Positions 1 through 7,094 of a stretch of 7,935 bases of DNA are shown here, in pieces. Location: assembly GCA_947303825.1 (NCBI GenBank), contig CAMYZK010000106.1:1-7935 (forward strand). The letters are read 5' to 3'. Source of the DNA: an uncultured Prevotella sp. Its GTDB lineage: Bacteria > Bacteroidota > Bacteroidia > Bacteroidales > Bacteroidaceae. Made by a program: the position numbers and the translations under genes. The stretch's first letter is position 1, and each line of letters starts with the position of its first letter. The notes beneath the pieces were generated by a model, which searched no databases, was not told the origin of the DNA, and saw only the letters and a program-made list of their open reading frames with translations.

Positions 1-2
1 TG

Positions 3-167
3 GTGGGCTACACCGCCGAGTATGCCTCCGGACAGATACACATACAGCGCGAGGAACTTAAGAACGTAGCGTGGTTTCACCGCGACCATCTTCCTAAGCT
101 CCCCGAGAAGCTGAGCATAGCCCGCATGCTGATTGACGACTGGACGGGGACAGCAGAAAATGGCTAA
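3..167 (+). CDS. nudC: NADH pyrophosphatase-like Nudix hydrolase, C-terminal end (partial)
   Basis: The open frame enters from the left edge and encodes the last 54 residues of a protein, ending at a TAA at 165-167. The visible part begins VGYTAEYASG and contains WFHRDHLPKLP and then SIARMLIDDW. This matches the C-terminal part of NudC-type Nudix hydrolases, where the Nudix fold closes with a WF-R--LP strand and loop and a conserved SIAR-LI helix. Family members hydrolyse NAD(H), and in some bacteria remove NAD caps from RNA, in the cytoplasm. The catalytic Nudix box and the zinc-binding Cys residues would lie upstream of the window, so activity cannot be judged. The first visible residues are probably preceded by Met (an internal MVGY). 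Another Nudix subfamily is possible, but the SIAR-LI ending favours NudC. Confidence 0.8.
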   Translation: MGYTAEYASGQIHIQREELKNVAWFHRDHLPKLPEKLSIARMLIDDWTGTAENG

Positions 168-177
168 GACAGAAATC

Positions 178-191
178 TGCCGCTTGCGGCA
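178..191 (+). terminator. Possible weak terminator hairpin after the Nudix gene
   Basis: A perfect inverted repeat (TGCCGC, two bases, GCGGCA) begins 11 bp after the Nudix stop codon. It is short and is followed by an AT-rich stretch without a clean T-run, so termination is only plausible. The rest of the gap to 288 is AT-rich. It probably holds the promoter of the next gene, but I found no good TTTG/TAnnTTTG pair in it. Confidence 0.35.
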
Positions 192-288
192 TAATCCTTA
201 TTAGCATAATCTGAGTCATCCGCTCAATCTGTGGTAGTTTATTAATTTACGAAAGTTGCATTATTTAAAACTTCAATATTATCTGAAA

Positions 289-801
289 ATGAAAAAAGTA
301 TTTATCACAATGGTCTTGCTGGCTGTGGCTTTTGCAGCTCAGGCACAGACAAAGTTCCACGACCTGGAGGCAAACAACGTCAAGGGGTCTGTGAAGTGCA
401 TCAAAAAAATGGTGGATGGCGGGGAAAAGGCTATCAACTTCGACAAAGACGGAAAAATGCACTACAAAGAGATGAGCAATGCCAAGTACGATGCTAACGG
501 ATTTATTCAGTCGTGCACTGTGGATAGTCCTTTTGGCAAATCTTCCGTGACGTTCAAATGGGAAAACGGTCGGGTGAAAACTAAGACGACCACTATCGAC
601 GACGTGGAATTATCAATAGCGTACACCTACGATGCCAATGGCCTCCCTACCTCTGAGACATTTGCCATAATGGGCGACAAACATAGCGATACTACCTGTT
701 CAGACTACAAGTTCGACTCCCACGGCAACTGGATTAGCCGTAAGTGCTGGGATGGAGAAAAAGAGGAAGTCGAAACACGTACCCTGGAGTACTACGAATA
801 G
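289..801 (+). CDS. Small secreted protein with YD-like repeat motifs, function unknown
   Basis: A 170-residue protein. I chose the ATG at 289 over the in-frame ATG at 256 because it gives a classical signal peptide: MKK, a hydrophobic core (residues 4-16), then AQA before Gln20, consistent with signal peptidase I cleavage near residue 19. There is no lipobox Cys, so it should be periplasmic or exported. The mature part is rich in beta-type segments and carries four YD-like motifs: FDKDGKM (51-57), YDANGFI (67-73), YTYDANGL (112-119) and YKFDSHGN (140-147). These recall the Y-[YF]-D-x-x-G-[NR] units of Rhs/YD-repeat proteins but are few and degenerate. Four Cys (37, 76, 137, 153) could form disulphides after export. 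The protein ends in LEYYE. The gene looks less GC-rich than slyD and aroC. It converges on the gene at 877-1914, which has similar motifs and a similar C-terminus. The function is not recognised. Confidence 0.75.
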   Translation: MKKVFITMVLLAVAFAAQAQTKFHDLEANNVKGSVKCIKKMVDGGEKAINFDKDGKMHYKEMSNAKYDANGFIQSCTVDSPFGKSSVTFKWENGRVKTKTTTIDDVELSIAYTYDANGLPTSETFAIMGDKHSDTTCSDYKFDSHGNWISRKCWDGEKEEVETRTLEYYE

Positions 802-815
802 AACCATGACACAAG

Positions 816-859
816 CACCACCCCTGCCTCTCCCTGCGTTGGGAGTGACAGGGGTGGTG
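816..859. terminator. Bidirectional hairpin terminator between convergent genes
   Basis: An 11-bp perfect inverted repeat (CACCACCCCTG at 816-826, CAGGGGTGGTG at 849-859) encloses a second stem (CTCCC 830-834 with GGGAG 841-845, loop TGCGTT). It lies between the tail-to-tail stop codons at 801 and 877. The T-runs on either side are weak, but the strong GC stem and its position support shared termination of both genes. Confidence 0.75.
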
Positions 860-876
860 TCTGTTATGCTTCCTGT

Positions 877-1914
877 TTAGTCGTAATAAGACATTGTGTA
901 GTCTCCAAAGTCAACGGAGGCAGAGAAGGCAGGCTCGTCGGGGCCGTAGTGCATCTTGGTCACTCGGCCTTTGCCGTCTTTTGCCTTCACCCTGGCACTC
1001 TTCTCTATGGTGATATTGTCCTGCAGGAACTCCAGCTCCATAAAGACGAAGTGCCCGTCCTTGTCCTTGGCGTTGCCGTTGGCATCGTAGGTAAACGAGT
1101 CGTCGCCTATGCGCACTATGCGTCCTGCCGGGTCGTAGGTCACGCTTATCTCCTTCAGCGTCTTGCCGCTGCGGTTCTTCTCCACCAGGTGGCCTGTGTA
1201 CCCCTCCACCGTATAGGTGTACGAGCTGTGCGTATATGTCTCTCCGCCGTCATCGGTCTCCTTGCGCGTCTTGGGCACTCCGTTCTCAAACGTTATGTCC
1301 TGCCCCCATCCCTCGGCTGCCGACGAGACAAAGGTTATCTCTCCGCTGCGGCTTAACTGGTACTCTACTATCCATTCCCATCCCGACATCTCCATTTTCT
1401 TCAATGTGCCTGTCAGTCCGAGCTTCTCGGCAGCACTCTTCGGCGCAGCGGCTCTCCATCCCGACTCAGACAAAGTCACCTTCATCTCACCGCTGGTGGG
1501 GAGGTTGGCCGTTCCCTCAAGGCTGCTGCCGTCTTTATTGTAGCTGAGGCTAAGCACTATCCCCCTGCCGTTGAAGTCGGTGCCGCTCAACTCAAGGTTT
1601 TTCTCGCTTAGCGAGCCCTCAAGAGCTATCGACTGGTCGTTCACGGTATCGATGAACATGGCCGAGGTAATGTTTTTCCCGTCGTAGTCGAAGGCGATGC
1701 GGCATGTACGGCCTCCATCTTGAGTGTCTTCATAGCAGTGGTAGCCACTGGTGAGCGAGAAGGCGGCTTCCTCCTCCTCTTCTTCTTCATCGTCATCATA
1801 AGCAGACGACTTCTTGCCCGATTGTCCGAGCAGAAGCCATGCTGCCAAACCTGCACCAACGACCAGCAGTGCTGTGAGCGATGCGATAAGGATTTTCTTG
1901 TTTTTTGCTTCCAT
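877..1914 (-). CDS. Membrane-anchored protein with acidic linker and YD-like motifs, function unknown
   Basis: A 345-residue protein whose ATG at 1914-1912 is preceded by an A-rich stretch, as is common in Bacteroidetes. The N-terminus is short and basic (KNKK), followed by one hydrophobic helix at about residues 8-29 with no obvious cleavage site, so it is probably a signal anchor with the bulk of the protein outside the cytoplasm. Residues 40-49 are an unbroken acidic run (DDDEEEEEEE) that looks like a flexible linker. Two beta-rich parts follow. The first (about 52-152) contains FDYDGK and a Gly/Ser-rich repeating strand pattern. The second (about 165-345) carries YD-like motifs TYDPAGRI (259-266) and TYDANGNA (275-282) and ends in MSYYD. 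The second part resembles the neighbouring secreted protein at 289-801 in motif type and ending. Function is unknown, and I recognise no catalytic motif. It lies downstream of the outer-membrane protein gene on the same strand but is separated by about 150 bp of hairpins and repeats, so co-transcription is uncertain. Confidence 0.75.
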   Translation of the reverse strand: MEAKNKKILIASLTALLVVGAGLAAWLLLGQSGKKSSAYDDDEEEEEEEAAFSLTSGYHCYEDTQDGGRTCRIAFDYDGKNITSAMFIDTVNDQSIALEGSLSEKNLELSGTDFNGRGIVLSLSYNKDGSSLEGTANLPTSGEMKVTLSESGWRAAAPKSAAEKLGLTGTLKKMEMSGWEWIVEYQLSRSGEITFVSSAAEGWGQDITFENGVPKTRKETDDGGETYTHSSYTYTVEGYTGHLVEKNRSGKTLKEISVTYDPAGRIVRIGDDSFTYDANGNAKDKDGHFVFMELEFLQDNITIEKSARVKAKDGKGRVTKMHYGPDEPAFSASVDFGDYTMSYYD

Positions 1915-1951
1915 ATCTTTTTGTTATTTTAGGAGTTAAAGACTATTTGGG

Positions 1952-2006
1952 GAGTTCTTGGACGAGCCAAGCGGCAGAGCCGAGCGCTTCGCTCGTCCAA
2001 GAACTC
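1952..2006. repeat. Long GC-rich inverted repeat 3' of the outer-membrane protein gene
   Basis: GAGTTCTTGGACGAGC (1952-1967) is exactly complementary to GCTCGTCCAAGAACTC (1991-2006). After one mismatch the stem continues for five more pairs (1969-1973 with 1985-1989), giving about 21 bp in total. On the minus strand it lies downstream of the outer-membrane protein gene and could terminate or stabilise that mRNA, but no T-run follows. Its outer arms are built from the same core (GAGTTCTT) as the neighbouring tandem repeats, so it may belong to a dispersed repeat family. Confidence 0.7.
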
Positions 2007-2068
2007 TTAACTCTTCGCTCAGCTTCGCCGCTTCGCTTGCGAAGAACTCTTAACTCTTAACTCTTCAG
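1999..2068. repeat. Heptamer tandem repeats with a second hairpin, abutting a stop codon
   Basis: The unit AACTCTT (AAGAGTT on the minus strand) occurs two times at about 2003-2016 and three times at about 2045-2065. The two blocks are separated by a GC-rich segment containing a perfect palindromic stem-loop CTTCGC-TT-GCGAAG (2031-2044). In the minus-strand direction the array begins directly at the TGA stop of the outer-membrane protein gene (2067-2065). The arrangement is two successive modules, each of several heptamers followed by a GC-rich hairpin, the second being the inverted repeat at 1952-2006. Confidence 0.75.
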
Positions 2069-5000
2069 AACCTTCCAGGGCCTCCGAAGCCACCGCCGGG
2101 TCTGCCTCCGCCGAATCCGCCACGGTTGCCTCTGCGGTTGCCGTCAGGACCGCCGGGGCCTCCCATGCCCATGCGTGCCTCCTTCGTTCCGAAGAGGTTG
2201 AGACGGTAGTTCACTCTCAGCATCACGTATGAGTTGATGGAGTTGTTCTCCGAGTCGCTGCGCATCATGGCGTTCAGCGTGCGTGTGAAGTTCGACTGGT
2301 TGCCCAGTATGTCGTAGAACTCCAGGCGTACCGACAGCGGCTTTCCCTTGAGGAACGACTGAGCTATCTGTGCGTTCCATATCAGCTCGTTGGTGTTCAT
2401 CGACTTGTCGCTGTATCCTCGGCGGCTCTGCATGTTCAGGTTGGTGGTGAGCTGCATGCCCCATGGCAGCTGTGCCGTGGTATTGAAGCCGTAGCTGAAG
2501 TTCCATGTATCCTGATTGCCGTATGCCTGCAGCTTGTTACGACCGAAGGTGTAGGTTATCTGTCCGTTAGGCTCAAACTCAAACCAGTCGTTGCGGTAGC
2601 TGAATCCCATGCGCTCGCTCAGGCTTGTCTCGTTGACGGCGTTCTTCAGTATGTTGCCGTCTTGGTTGGCATCGAGATAGCTCACGCTGTGGGTATAGCG
2701 TGCCGATGTGCGCGAGTTCATGTTGAAGGTGCCCAGGGTGTCGAGTGCGGTGTTGAACATAAACTCACCGTTGGCATTCCAGTTGCCGTTGATGTTGTCG
2801 CGTGTAGAGGTGCGTCCGCCGGTCACTGGATCGTAGTACACCTTGCTGGTGATGCTGTTGCTGGTGGTAGAGAATCCCAGGTTGGCAAAGACAAAGCGCT
2901 GGTGCTTCTGGTAGTAGTTGTTGAATCTCCAGTTGAAGCTCTGTGTGAACGAGGGTTTCAGTCCGGCGTTACCCACACTGATGTCCAAGGGGTCGCTGTC
3001 GTCGGTGATGGGCAGCAGGTCGCTCATCGACGGCTGGCTGGTAGAGCCACGATAGGTGAAGCGCATCTGTCCCTGGTCGCTTATCTTCCAGCGCAGGTTG
3101 GCCGTGGGGCTCCAGTTCACCACCGTACGGTTGGTAACGTCGTCATAGCCCAGATAGCGGTAAGAGAACTCCGATGTCTGCGGAATGAGCTGTATGCCAA
3201 CATTGAAATTGTAGTCCTTGCGCACCACACGCAGCATCACCTCGGCAGTGTGGATGTAGTTCTTGTACTGCGAGAACTTGCTCAGCGACTCGTCGTAGAA
3301 CTTTGCCAGAGGCTGTAAGTTCTCCAGGCGGCTGGTATAGGTGTCAAAGTCGCGGTAGTGGAATCCCAGACTGCTCAGGTTGCCGAAGGTGCCCATGGGA
3401 TAAGGCGTTGGCATAGAGAAGTCGTAGGTAGAGCGGTCGTTCTTGGTGTAGCTGTACTGGAAGGTGTACGAGAACTGCAGGTATGTCTGCTTGGCTATCG
3501 GCTCGCTGTAGCTCAGACGTGCACTATAACTGTAGTTTTTGTTTGGTGTCAGGTTGTAGCGGTTCTTCATGTAGGTAGAGTCGCCCGTATAGGTGTAGTT
3601 CATCAACTGGTACAGGGTGACATCGCTCAGCGAGAGTCCCTTCGAGTCTCCGTCGGAGTAGTTTCCCGTCAGGCGCAGTGCAATGTTGCGCCCGTTGCTG
3701 CCCAGCTTGCGTGTTATCTGCAGGTCACCCCCCATTCGGTTGCTTTCGCTATAGTTCAACGATCCGTTTTCGCGGCTGTTCACCACCAGCGAGTCGGCAG
3801 GGTAGCTGGTGCGCATGTAGTTAAGCGCATTGAGCAGGCTGGAGCGTGTGTTGAGTGCATAGTCCACATAGCTGTAGGGGTCTTTCTTGAACGAAGCCGA
3901 CAAAGACTGCGACTTCGAGTCGTTGGTGCTGTAGCTGAACGATGGGCGGAAGTGTATGTTCCACATGGTGTCGGGTGTCCACTCCACTCTGAACTGTCCT
4001 GACCATGAGTTGGAGCGCGAATAGCTCTGGCTTATGCTGTTTGAGAAGGCACCTGTGCGGTTCACGAAGTTCTCGGTGGCCGAGCGGCTCCAGGCATCGC
4101 TGTTAGAGTGGTTATAGCGCACTCCACCGTCAAGCGTCAGCACATTCTCTTTCTCGTAGTTCAGGTTTACGGCAGCCATCTTCGGGGCAGTCAGACCGTT
4201 GCCGCCAGCACCGCCGAAGCGTCCGCCGGGGCCGCCACCGCCAAATCCACGGTCGCCCACGTTGTTGGCATTGGTAAAGCCCATAAGCCGCAGCCCGTCC
4301 TTAAAGGTCATGCCCATCAGCCGTCCGGTGTAGCGCTTCTCGGTGCCTGCTCCCAGGTCAACGTTGGCAAAGGAGCCACGGTTCATGCCGCGCTTCAGTC
4401 CGAAGTCGAGCACGGTGTTCTCTTCGCCGTCGTCAATGCCGGTGATGCGTGTCTGGTCGCTCTTCTCGTCGTATGCCTTCACGCGCTCCACAATGCTGGT
4501 GGGCAGATTCTTCATGGCCGTCTGGGTGTCGCCGGTCATAAACTCCTTGCCGTCGACCTTTATTTTCTTCACCTCCTTGCCATTGATGGTTATCTTGCCG
4601 TCGTCGCTCACCTCGGCACCGGGCAGGCGCTTCACCAGCTCCTCCAGCACCGAGCCTTCGGGGGTCTTAAACGCACCTGCGTTATATATTATTGTGTCTT
4701 CCTTCGAGTAGACGCGGGTCTGGTTTTTCACCACCTCAATGCCTTTCAGCATCTTCGCGTCGGTCTCTATCTTCAGTGTTCCCACTTGCAGTGGCTGTCC
4801 GCTCATGGTGACGTTGCGCACCAGTGGCTTGTAGCCCACGTAGGTGATGCGCAGCAGGAACCTGCCGTCTTGAGGGGCTGTGAGCTGAAACACGCCGTCC
4901 ATGTTGGTAAGGGCGTTGCCCACCAGCGTGCTGTCGGTCTTCAGCAGGGCTACGGTGGCCTGTATCACCGGCTCGTCGCCATCCTTGTCTACGATGGTGC

Positions 5001-5076
5001 CGCCTATGGTGCGTTGTGCAGCTGCATTCATGGCTGCCATTATGGTCACTGCAGCCAGTAGTATAAATCGTTTCAT
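2065..5076 (-). CDS. Outer-membrane beta-barrel protein with carboxypeptidase-regulatory and TonB-plug-like domains
   Basis: A protein of 1003 residues read from the ATG at 5076. An upstream in-frame ATG at 5100 would add MNNNLYTP, but the start at MKRF gives a normal signal peptide (basic start, hydrophobic core, AAA before Gln21). In order: a carboxypeptidase-D regulatory-like beta domain at about 23-103 (IGGTIVDKDG ... ITYVGYKPL); a plug-like domain at about 112-225 (LEELVKRLPGAEV, INGKEVKKIKVDGKEF, NLPTSIVERVKAYD); then a beta-barrel of about 700 residues rich in aromatic, Ser, Asn and Arg strands, as in the OMP_b-brl_3 type of TonB-dependent-receptor relatives. I see no clear TonB box, so TonB energising is unproven. 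Two Gly-rich tracts stand out, one near the start of the barrel (about 277-292) and a tail after the last strand (about 967-1003, ending GPGRF). The substrate cannot be told, and no SusD-like partner is adjacent. It is divergent from slyD. I found no convincing promoter for it in 5101-5175. Confidence 0.88.
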   Translation of the reverse strand: MKRFILLAAVTIMAAMNAAAQRTIGGTIVDKDGDEPVIQATVALLKTDSTLVGNALTNMDGVFQLTAPQDGRFLLRITYVGYKPLVRNVTMSGQPLQVGTLKIETDAKMLKGIEVVKNQTRVYSKEDTIIYNAGAFKTPEGSVLEELVKRLPGAEVSDDGKITINGKEVKKIKVDGKEFMTGDTQTAMKNLPTSIVERVKAYDEKSDQTRITGIDDGEENTVLDFGLKRGMNRGSFANVDLGAGTEKRYTGRLMGMTFKDGLRLMGFTNANNVGDRGFGGGGPGGRFGGAGGNGLTAPKMAAVNLNYEKENVLTLDGGVRYNHSNSDAWSRSATENFVNRTGAFSNSISQSYSRSNSWSGQFRVEWTPDTMWNIHFRPSFSYSTNDSKSQSLSASFKKDPYSYVDYALNTRSSLLNALNYMRTSYPADSLVVNSRENGSLNYSESNRMGGDLQITRKLGSNGRNIALRLTGNYSDGDSKGLSLSDVTLYQLMNYTYTGDSTYMKNRYNLTPNKNYSYSARLSYSEPIAKQTYLQFSYTFQYSYTKNDRSTYDFSMPTPYPMGTFGNLSSLGFHYRDFDTYTSRLENLQPLAKFYDESLSKFSQYKNYIHTAEVMLRVVRKDYNFNVGIQLIPQTSEFSYRYLGYDDVTNRTVVNWSPTANLRWKISDQGQMRFTYRGSTSQPSMSDLLPITDDSDPLDISVGNAGLKPSFTQSFNWRFNNYYQKHQRFVFANLGFSTTSNSITSKVYYDPVTGGRTSTRDNINGNWNANGEFMFNTALDTLGTFNMNSRTSARYTHSVSYLDANQDGNILKNAVNETSLSERMGFSYRNDWFEFEPNGQITYTFGRNKLQAYGNQDTWNFSYGFNTTAQLPWGMQLTTNLNMQSRRGYSDKSMNTNELIWNAQIAQSFLKGKPLSVRLEFYDILGNQSNFTRTLNAMMRSDSENNSINSYVMLRVNYRLNLFGTKEARMGMGGPGGPDGNRRGNRGGFGGGRPGGGFGGPGRF

Positions 5077-5175
5077 TGGGGTATATAAATTATTGTTCAT
5101 AACTATTTCCTAAGACGATGCAGGAAAAGAAAGGTTTAACGTACACTTAAAAAATATTGTTATTTCTGGAAAATG

Positions 5176-5207
5176 TTTGGTGGTTTGGCCCTTTCTTCGT
5201 ACCTTTG
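5176..5207 (+). promoter_or_regulatory. Bacteroidetes-type promoter for slyD-aroC
   Basis: TTTG at 5176-5179 and TACCTTTG at 5200-5207 are separated by 20 bp, matching the Bacteroidetes primary sigma factor pattern (TTTG at -33, TAnnTTTG at -7). Transcription would start near 5212, leaving a leader of about 114 nt before the slyD ATG. The position and spacing are seen directly. Activity is inferred. Confidence 0.75.
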
Positions 5208-5239
5208 CATCCTTGGATAGTTGTTCAGGGGATTAGTCG

Positions 5240-5319
5240 TTTGGTCGTTTAGGAATAACACCTTTGGCCGTTGGTGACTTCCCCAATCTACTAAACCACT
5301 AATATTCCAAACAACCAAA
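5240..5319 (+). promoter_or_regulatory. Stem-loop in the slyD-aroC mRNA leader
   Basis: The left arm TTTGGTCGTTTAGGAATA (5240-5257) pairs with TATTCCAAACAACCAAA (5303-5319), with one mismatch and one bulge over 17 pairs, around a loop of about 45 nt. The base of the stem ends 6 bp before the slyD ATG, leaving only an A-rich AGAAAA spacer exposed. It could tune translation or mRNA stability. I do not recognise a known riboswitch. Both arms are low-complexity and show rough 8-bp periodicity (GTCGTTTG then GTCGTTTA), so they may also be repeat-derived. Confidence 0.5.
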
Positions 5320-5325
5320 AGAAAA

Positions 5326-5910
5326 ATGGAAAACAAGCAGAACAAGTACATTTCAGTGAGCTATCAGCTCTATTCACTCGACAACGACGGCTCCTGCCAC
5401 CTGGAGGAGCAGACACAGCAAGGACAGCCTTTCACGTTTATCACCGGCTTCGGCTTCTCGCTCGATGCCTTCGAGCAGCGCCTTGCAGGTCTTGCTCCAG
5501 GCGAGCAGTTCGACTTCACCCTGTCGCCTGCCGAAGCCTTCGGCGAATACGACGAGCAGGGGGTTCACAAGATGAAGCGCGAAATCTTCACCATCAACGA
5601 CCACTTTGACCACGACAACATCTATCCCGATGCCGTCATCACCCTTATGGATGCCGACGAGCACCGCTTCATGGCCCGCGTGCTGAAGGTTGAAGAAGAC
5701 GGCGTTACCATCGACACCAACCATCCCCTGGCAGGAGTCGCCCTACAGTTCAAGGGCCTGGTGCTTGAGAATCGCGATGCCACCAACGAGGAGATACAAC
5801 ACATGTTGAACCACATGTCGCACGAATGCTGCTGCGACGACTGCGACGACTGTGGCGGCGGCGAGCACCATCACCATGACGGCTGCGGCTGCGGACACTG
5901 TCACCATTAA
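5326..5910 (+). CDS. slyD: SlyD-like FKBP-type peptidyl-prolyl isomerase with His/Cys-rich metal-binding tail
   Basis: A 194-residue cytoplasmic protein with no signal peptide. Its ATG at 5326 is preceded by an A-rich AGAAAA stretch. It catalyses cis-trans isomerisation of prolyl bonds and acts as a folding chaperone. Residues about 5-70 form the first part of the FKBP fold ([24 protein letters not shown], then the [14 protein letters not shown] flap). Residues about 75-125 correspond to the insert-in-flap chaperone domain typical of SlyD. DTNHPLAG (130-137), a SlyD hallmark, precedes the last FKBP strand ([12 protein letters not shown]). From about 159 the protein becomes a metal-binding tail with eight Cys (168, 169, 170, 173, 176, 187, 189, 192) and many His, including HHHH at 181-184 and a final CHH, as in SlyD proteins that bind Ni or Zn. 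It is the first gene of an operon, with aroC starting 8 bp after its stop. Confidence 0.92.
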   Translation: MENKQNKYISVSYQLYSLDNDGSCHLEEQTQQGQPFTFITGFGFSLDAFEQRLAGLAPGEQFDFTLSPAEAFGEYDEQGVHKMKREIFTINDHFDHDNIYPDAVITLMDADEHRFMARVLKVEEDGVTIDTNHPLAGVALQFKGLVLENRDATNEEIQHMLNHMSHECCCDDCDDCGGGEHHHHDGCGCGHCHH

Positions 5911-5918
5911 AACCGCCT

Positions 5919-7019
5919 ATGCGTAACACTATAGGAAATGTATTCACGCTGACCACCTTCGGCGAGAGCCACGGCAGCGCAGTGGGAGGAGTGGTCGACG
6001 GCATGCCGGCAGGCATTGAGATAGACCTGCAGTTCATACAGGCAGAGCTTAACAGGCGGCGTCCGGGCCAGAGTGCCATTACCACACAGAGAAACGAGCC
6101 CGACCGCGTGGAGCTGCTCAGCGGAGTCTTCGAGGGAGTGAGCACCGGCACGCCGATAGGTTTCATCGTGCGCAACGAGAATCAGCACTCCGGCGACTAC
6201 GACAACCTGCGCAGCCTGCTACGACCATCGCATGCCGACTATACCTACCACGTGAAGTATGGCCTGCGCGACCATCGTGGCGGAGGACGCTCGTCGGCAC
6301 GCATCACGCTGAGCCGCGTAGTGGCCGGCGCACTGGCCAAGCTGGTGCTCAGGCAGATGGGCATCGCAGTGAAGGCATACACCTCGCAGGTGGGGCCGCT
6401 GGCCCTGGAACACGACTACCGCTGCTACGACCTGACGCAGGCAGAGAGCAATGCCGTGCGCTGCCCCGATGCAGAGATGGCCGCCAAGATGGAGAGCCTC
6501 ATAAGCGAGGTGAAGGCCGACGGCGACACCATTGGCGGTATCGTCACCTGTGTCATTACCGGCTGTCCGCCAGGAGTGGGCGAGCCCGAGTTTGGCAAGC
6601 TACACGCAGTGCTGGGACACGCCATGCTGAGCATCAACGCCGCCAAGGGTTTTGAGTATGGCGAGGGCTTCGCCGGTGTGTGTCAGCGGGGCAGCGAGCA
6701 GAACGACATCTTCCTGCCTGCCGACGACAACGCAGCAAAAGGCAATGGCGTCAGGCTCACCACTAAGACCAACCACAGCGGCGGCATACAAGGAGGCATC
6801 TCAAACGGACAGGATATAACCTTCAGTGTGGCTTTCAAACCCGTTGCTACGCTGCTGCGCCAGCAGGATACTGTAGACACCGACGGCAGCAAGACTACAT
6901 TTACTGCCCACGGCCGCCACGACCCCTGTGTGGTGCCGCGTGCCGTTCCTATAGTCGAGGCCATGGCAGCAATAACGCTTCTAGACCATCTGCTAATGGC
7001 AAAAACGGTAAAAATTTAA
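5919..7019 (+). CDS. aroC: Chorismate synthase
   Basis: A 366-residue enzyme of normal family length. It converts 5-enolpyruvylshikimate-3-phosphate to chorismate in the cytoplasm using reduced FMN, the last common step to aromatic amino acids, folate and quinones. The family signatures are all visible: GESHG (15-19) with the active-site His18, [17 protein letters not shown] (46-62), [16 protein letters not shown] (115-130) with the second conserved His, [13 protein letters not shown] (239-251), [13 protein letters not shown] (285-297), and [18 protein letters not shown] (333-350). No key residue appears lost, so the enzyme should be active. The ATG at 5919 gives the expected MRNTIGNVF start and lies 8 bp after slyD, so it is co-transcribed and probably driven from the promoter at 5176-5207. 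The SlyD-AroC linkage has no obvious biochemical logic beyond shared housekeeping expression. Confidence 0.97.
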   Translation: MRNTIGNVFTLTTFGESHGSAVGGVVDGMPAGIEIDLQFIQAELNRRRPGQSAITTQRNEPDRVELLSGVFEGVSTGTPIGFIVRNENQHSGDYDNLRSLLRPSHADYTYHVKYGLRDHRGGGRSSARITLSRVVAGALAKLVLRQMGIAVKAYTSQVGPLALEHDYRCYDLTQAESNAVRCPDAEMAAKMESLISEVKADGDTIGGIVTCVITGCPPGVGEPEFGKLHAVLGHAMLSINAAKGFEYGEGFAGVCQRGSEQNDIFLPADDNAAKGNGVRLTTKTNHSGGIQGGISNGQDITFSVAFKPVATLLRQQDTVDTDGSKTTFTAHGRHDPCVVPRAVPIVEAMAAITLLDHLLMAKTVKI

Positions 7020-7037
7020 AGATTATTCAATAATCTT
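7019..7037 (+). terminator. Weak AT-rich hairpin at the aroC stop
   Basis: AAGATTA (7019-7025) and TAATCTT (7031-7037) form a 7-bp stem with a 5-base loop, overlapping the end of the aroC TAA. It is AT-rich with no T-run after it, so it is at best a weak terminator or a 3'-end stabiliser. Confidence 0.35.
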
Positions 7038-7058
7038 GCAAAATAAACAGCAAAAAGT

Positions 7059-7089
7059 TTTGTGGTAAAGATTATTTTGCATATCTTTG
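7059..7089 (+). promoter_or_regulatory. Bacteroidetes-type promoter for a stand-alone short transcript
   Basis: TTTG at 7059-7062 and TATCTTTG at 7082-7089 are separated by 19 bp, a good match to the TTTG/TAnnTTTG pattern. The start point would fall near 7095. No gene of normal size follows on this strand, and a strong terminator lies about 95 bp downstream, so the promoter appears to serve a small RNA. Confidence 0.7.
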
Positions 7090-7094
7090 CAAAC

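Noticed and set aside
4108..5061. Long open frame (317 codons) on the plus strand opposite the outer-membrane protein gene
   Set aside because: It is the antisense shadow of a well-supported gene with GC-rich codons, and its translation is low-complexity (His, Val, Ala, Gly) with no family features. The frames at 2662-3318 and 3358-4002 are rejected for the same reason.
5077..5100. Upstream ATG at 5100 as the start of the outer-membrane protein
   Set aside because: It would place MNNNLYTP before a normal signal peptide. The ATG at 5076 fits better, although the upstream start is not excluded.
5160..5351. 63-codon minus-strand frame with a hydrophobic start
   Set aside because: It overlaps the slyD promoter, leader and start codon on the opposite strand. 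The apparent hydrophobic N-terminus comes from reading the A-rich leader in reverse.
5374..6188. Minus-strand frames opposite slyD and the start of aroC
   Set aside because: Both sense genes have complete family signatures, and the antisense translations are Ser/Arg/Val-rich shadows.
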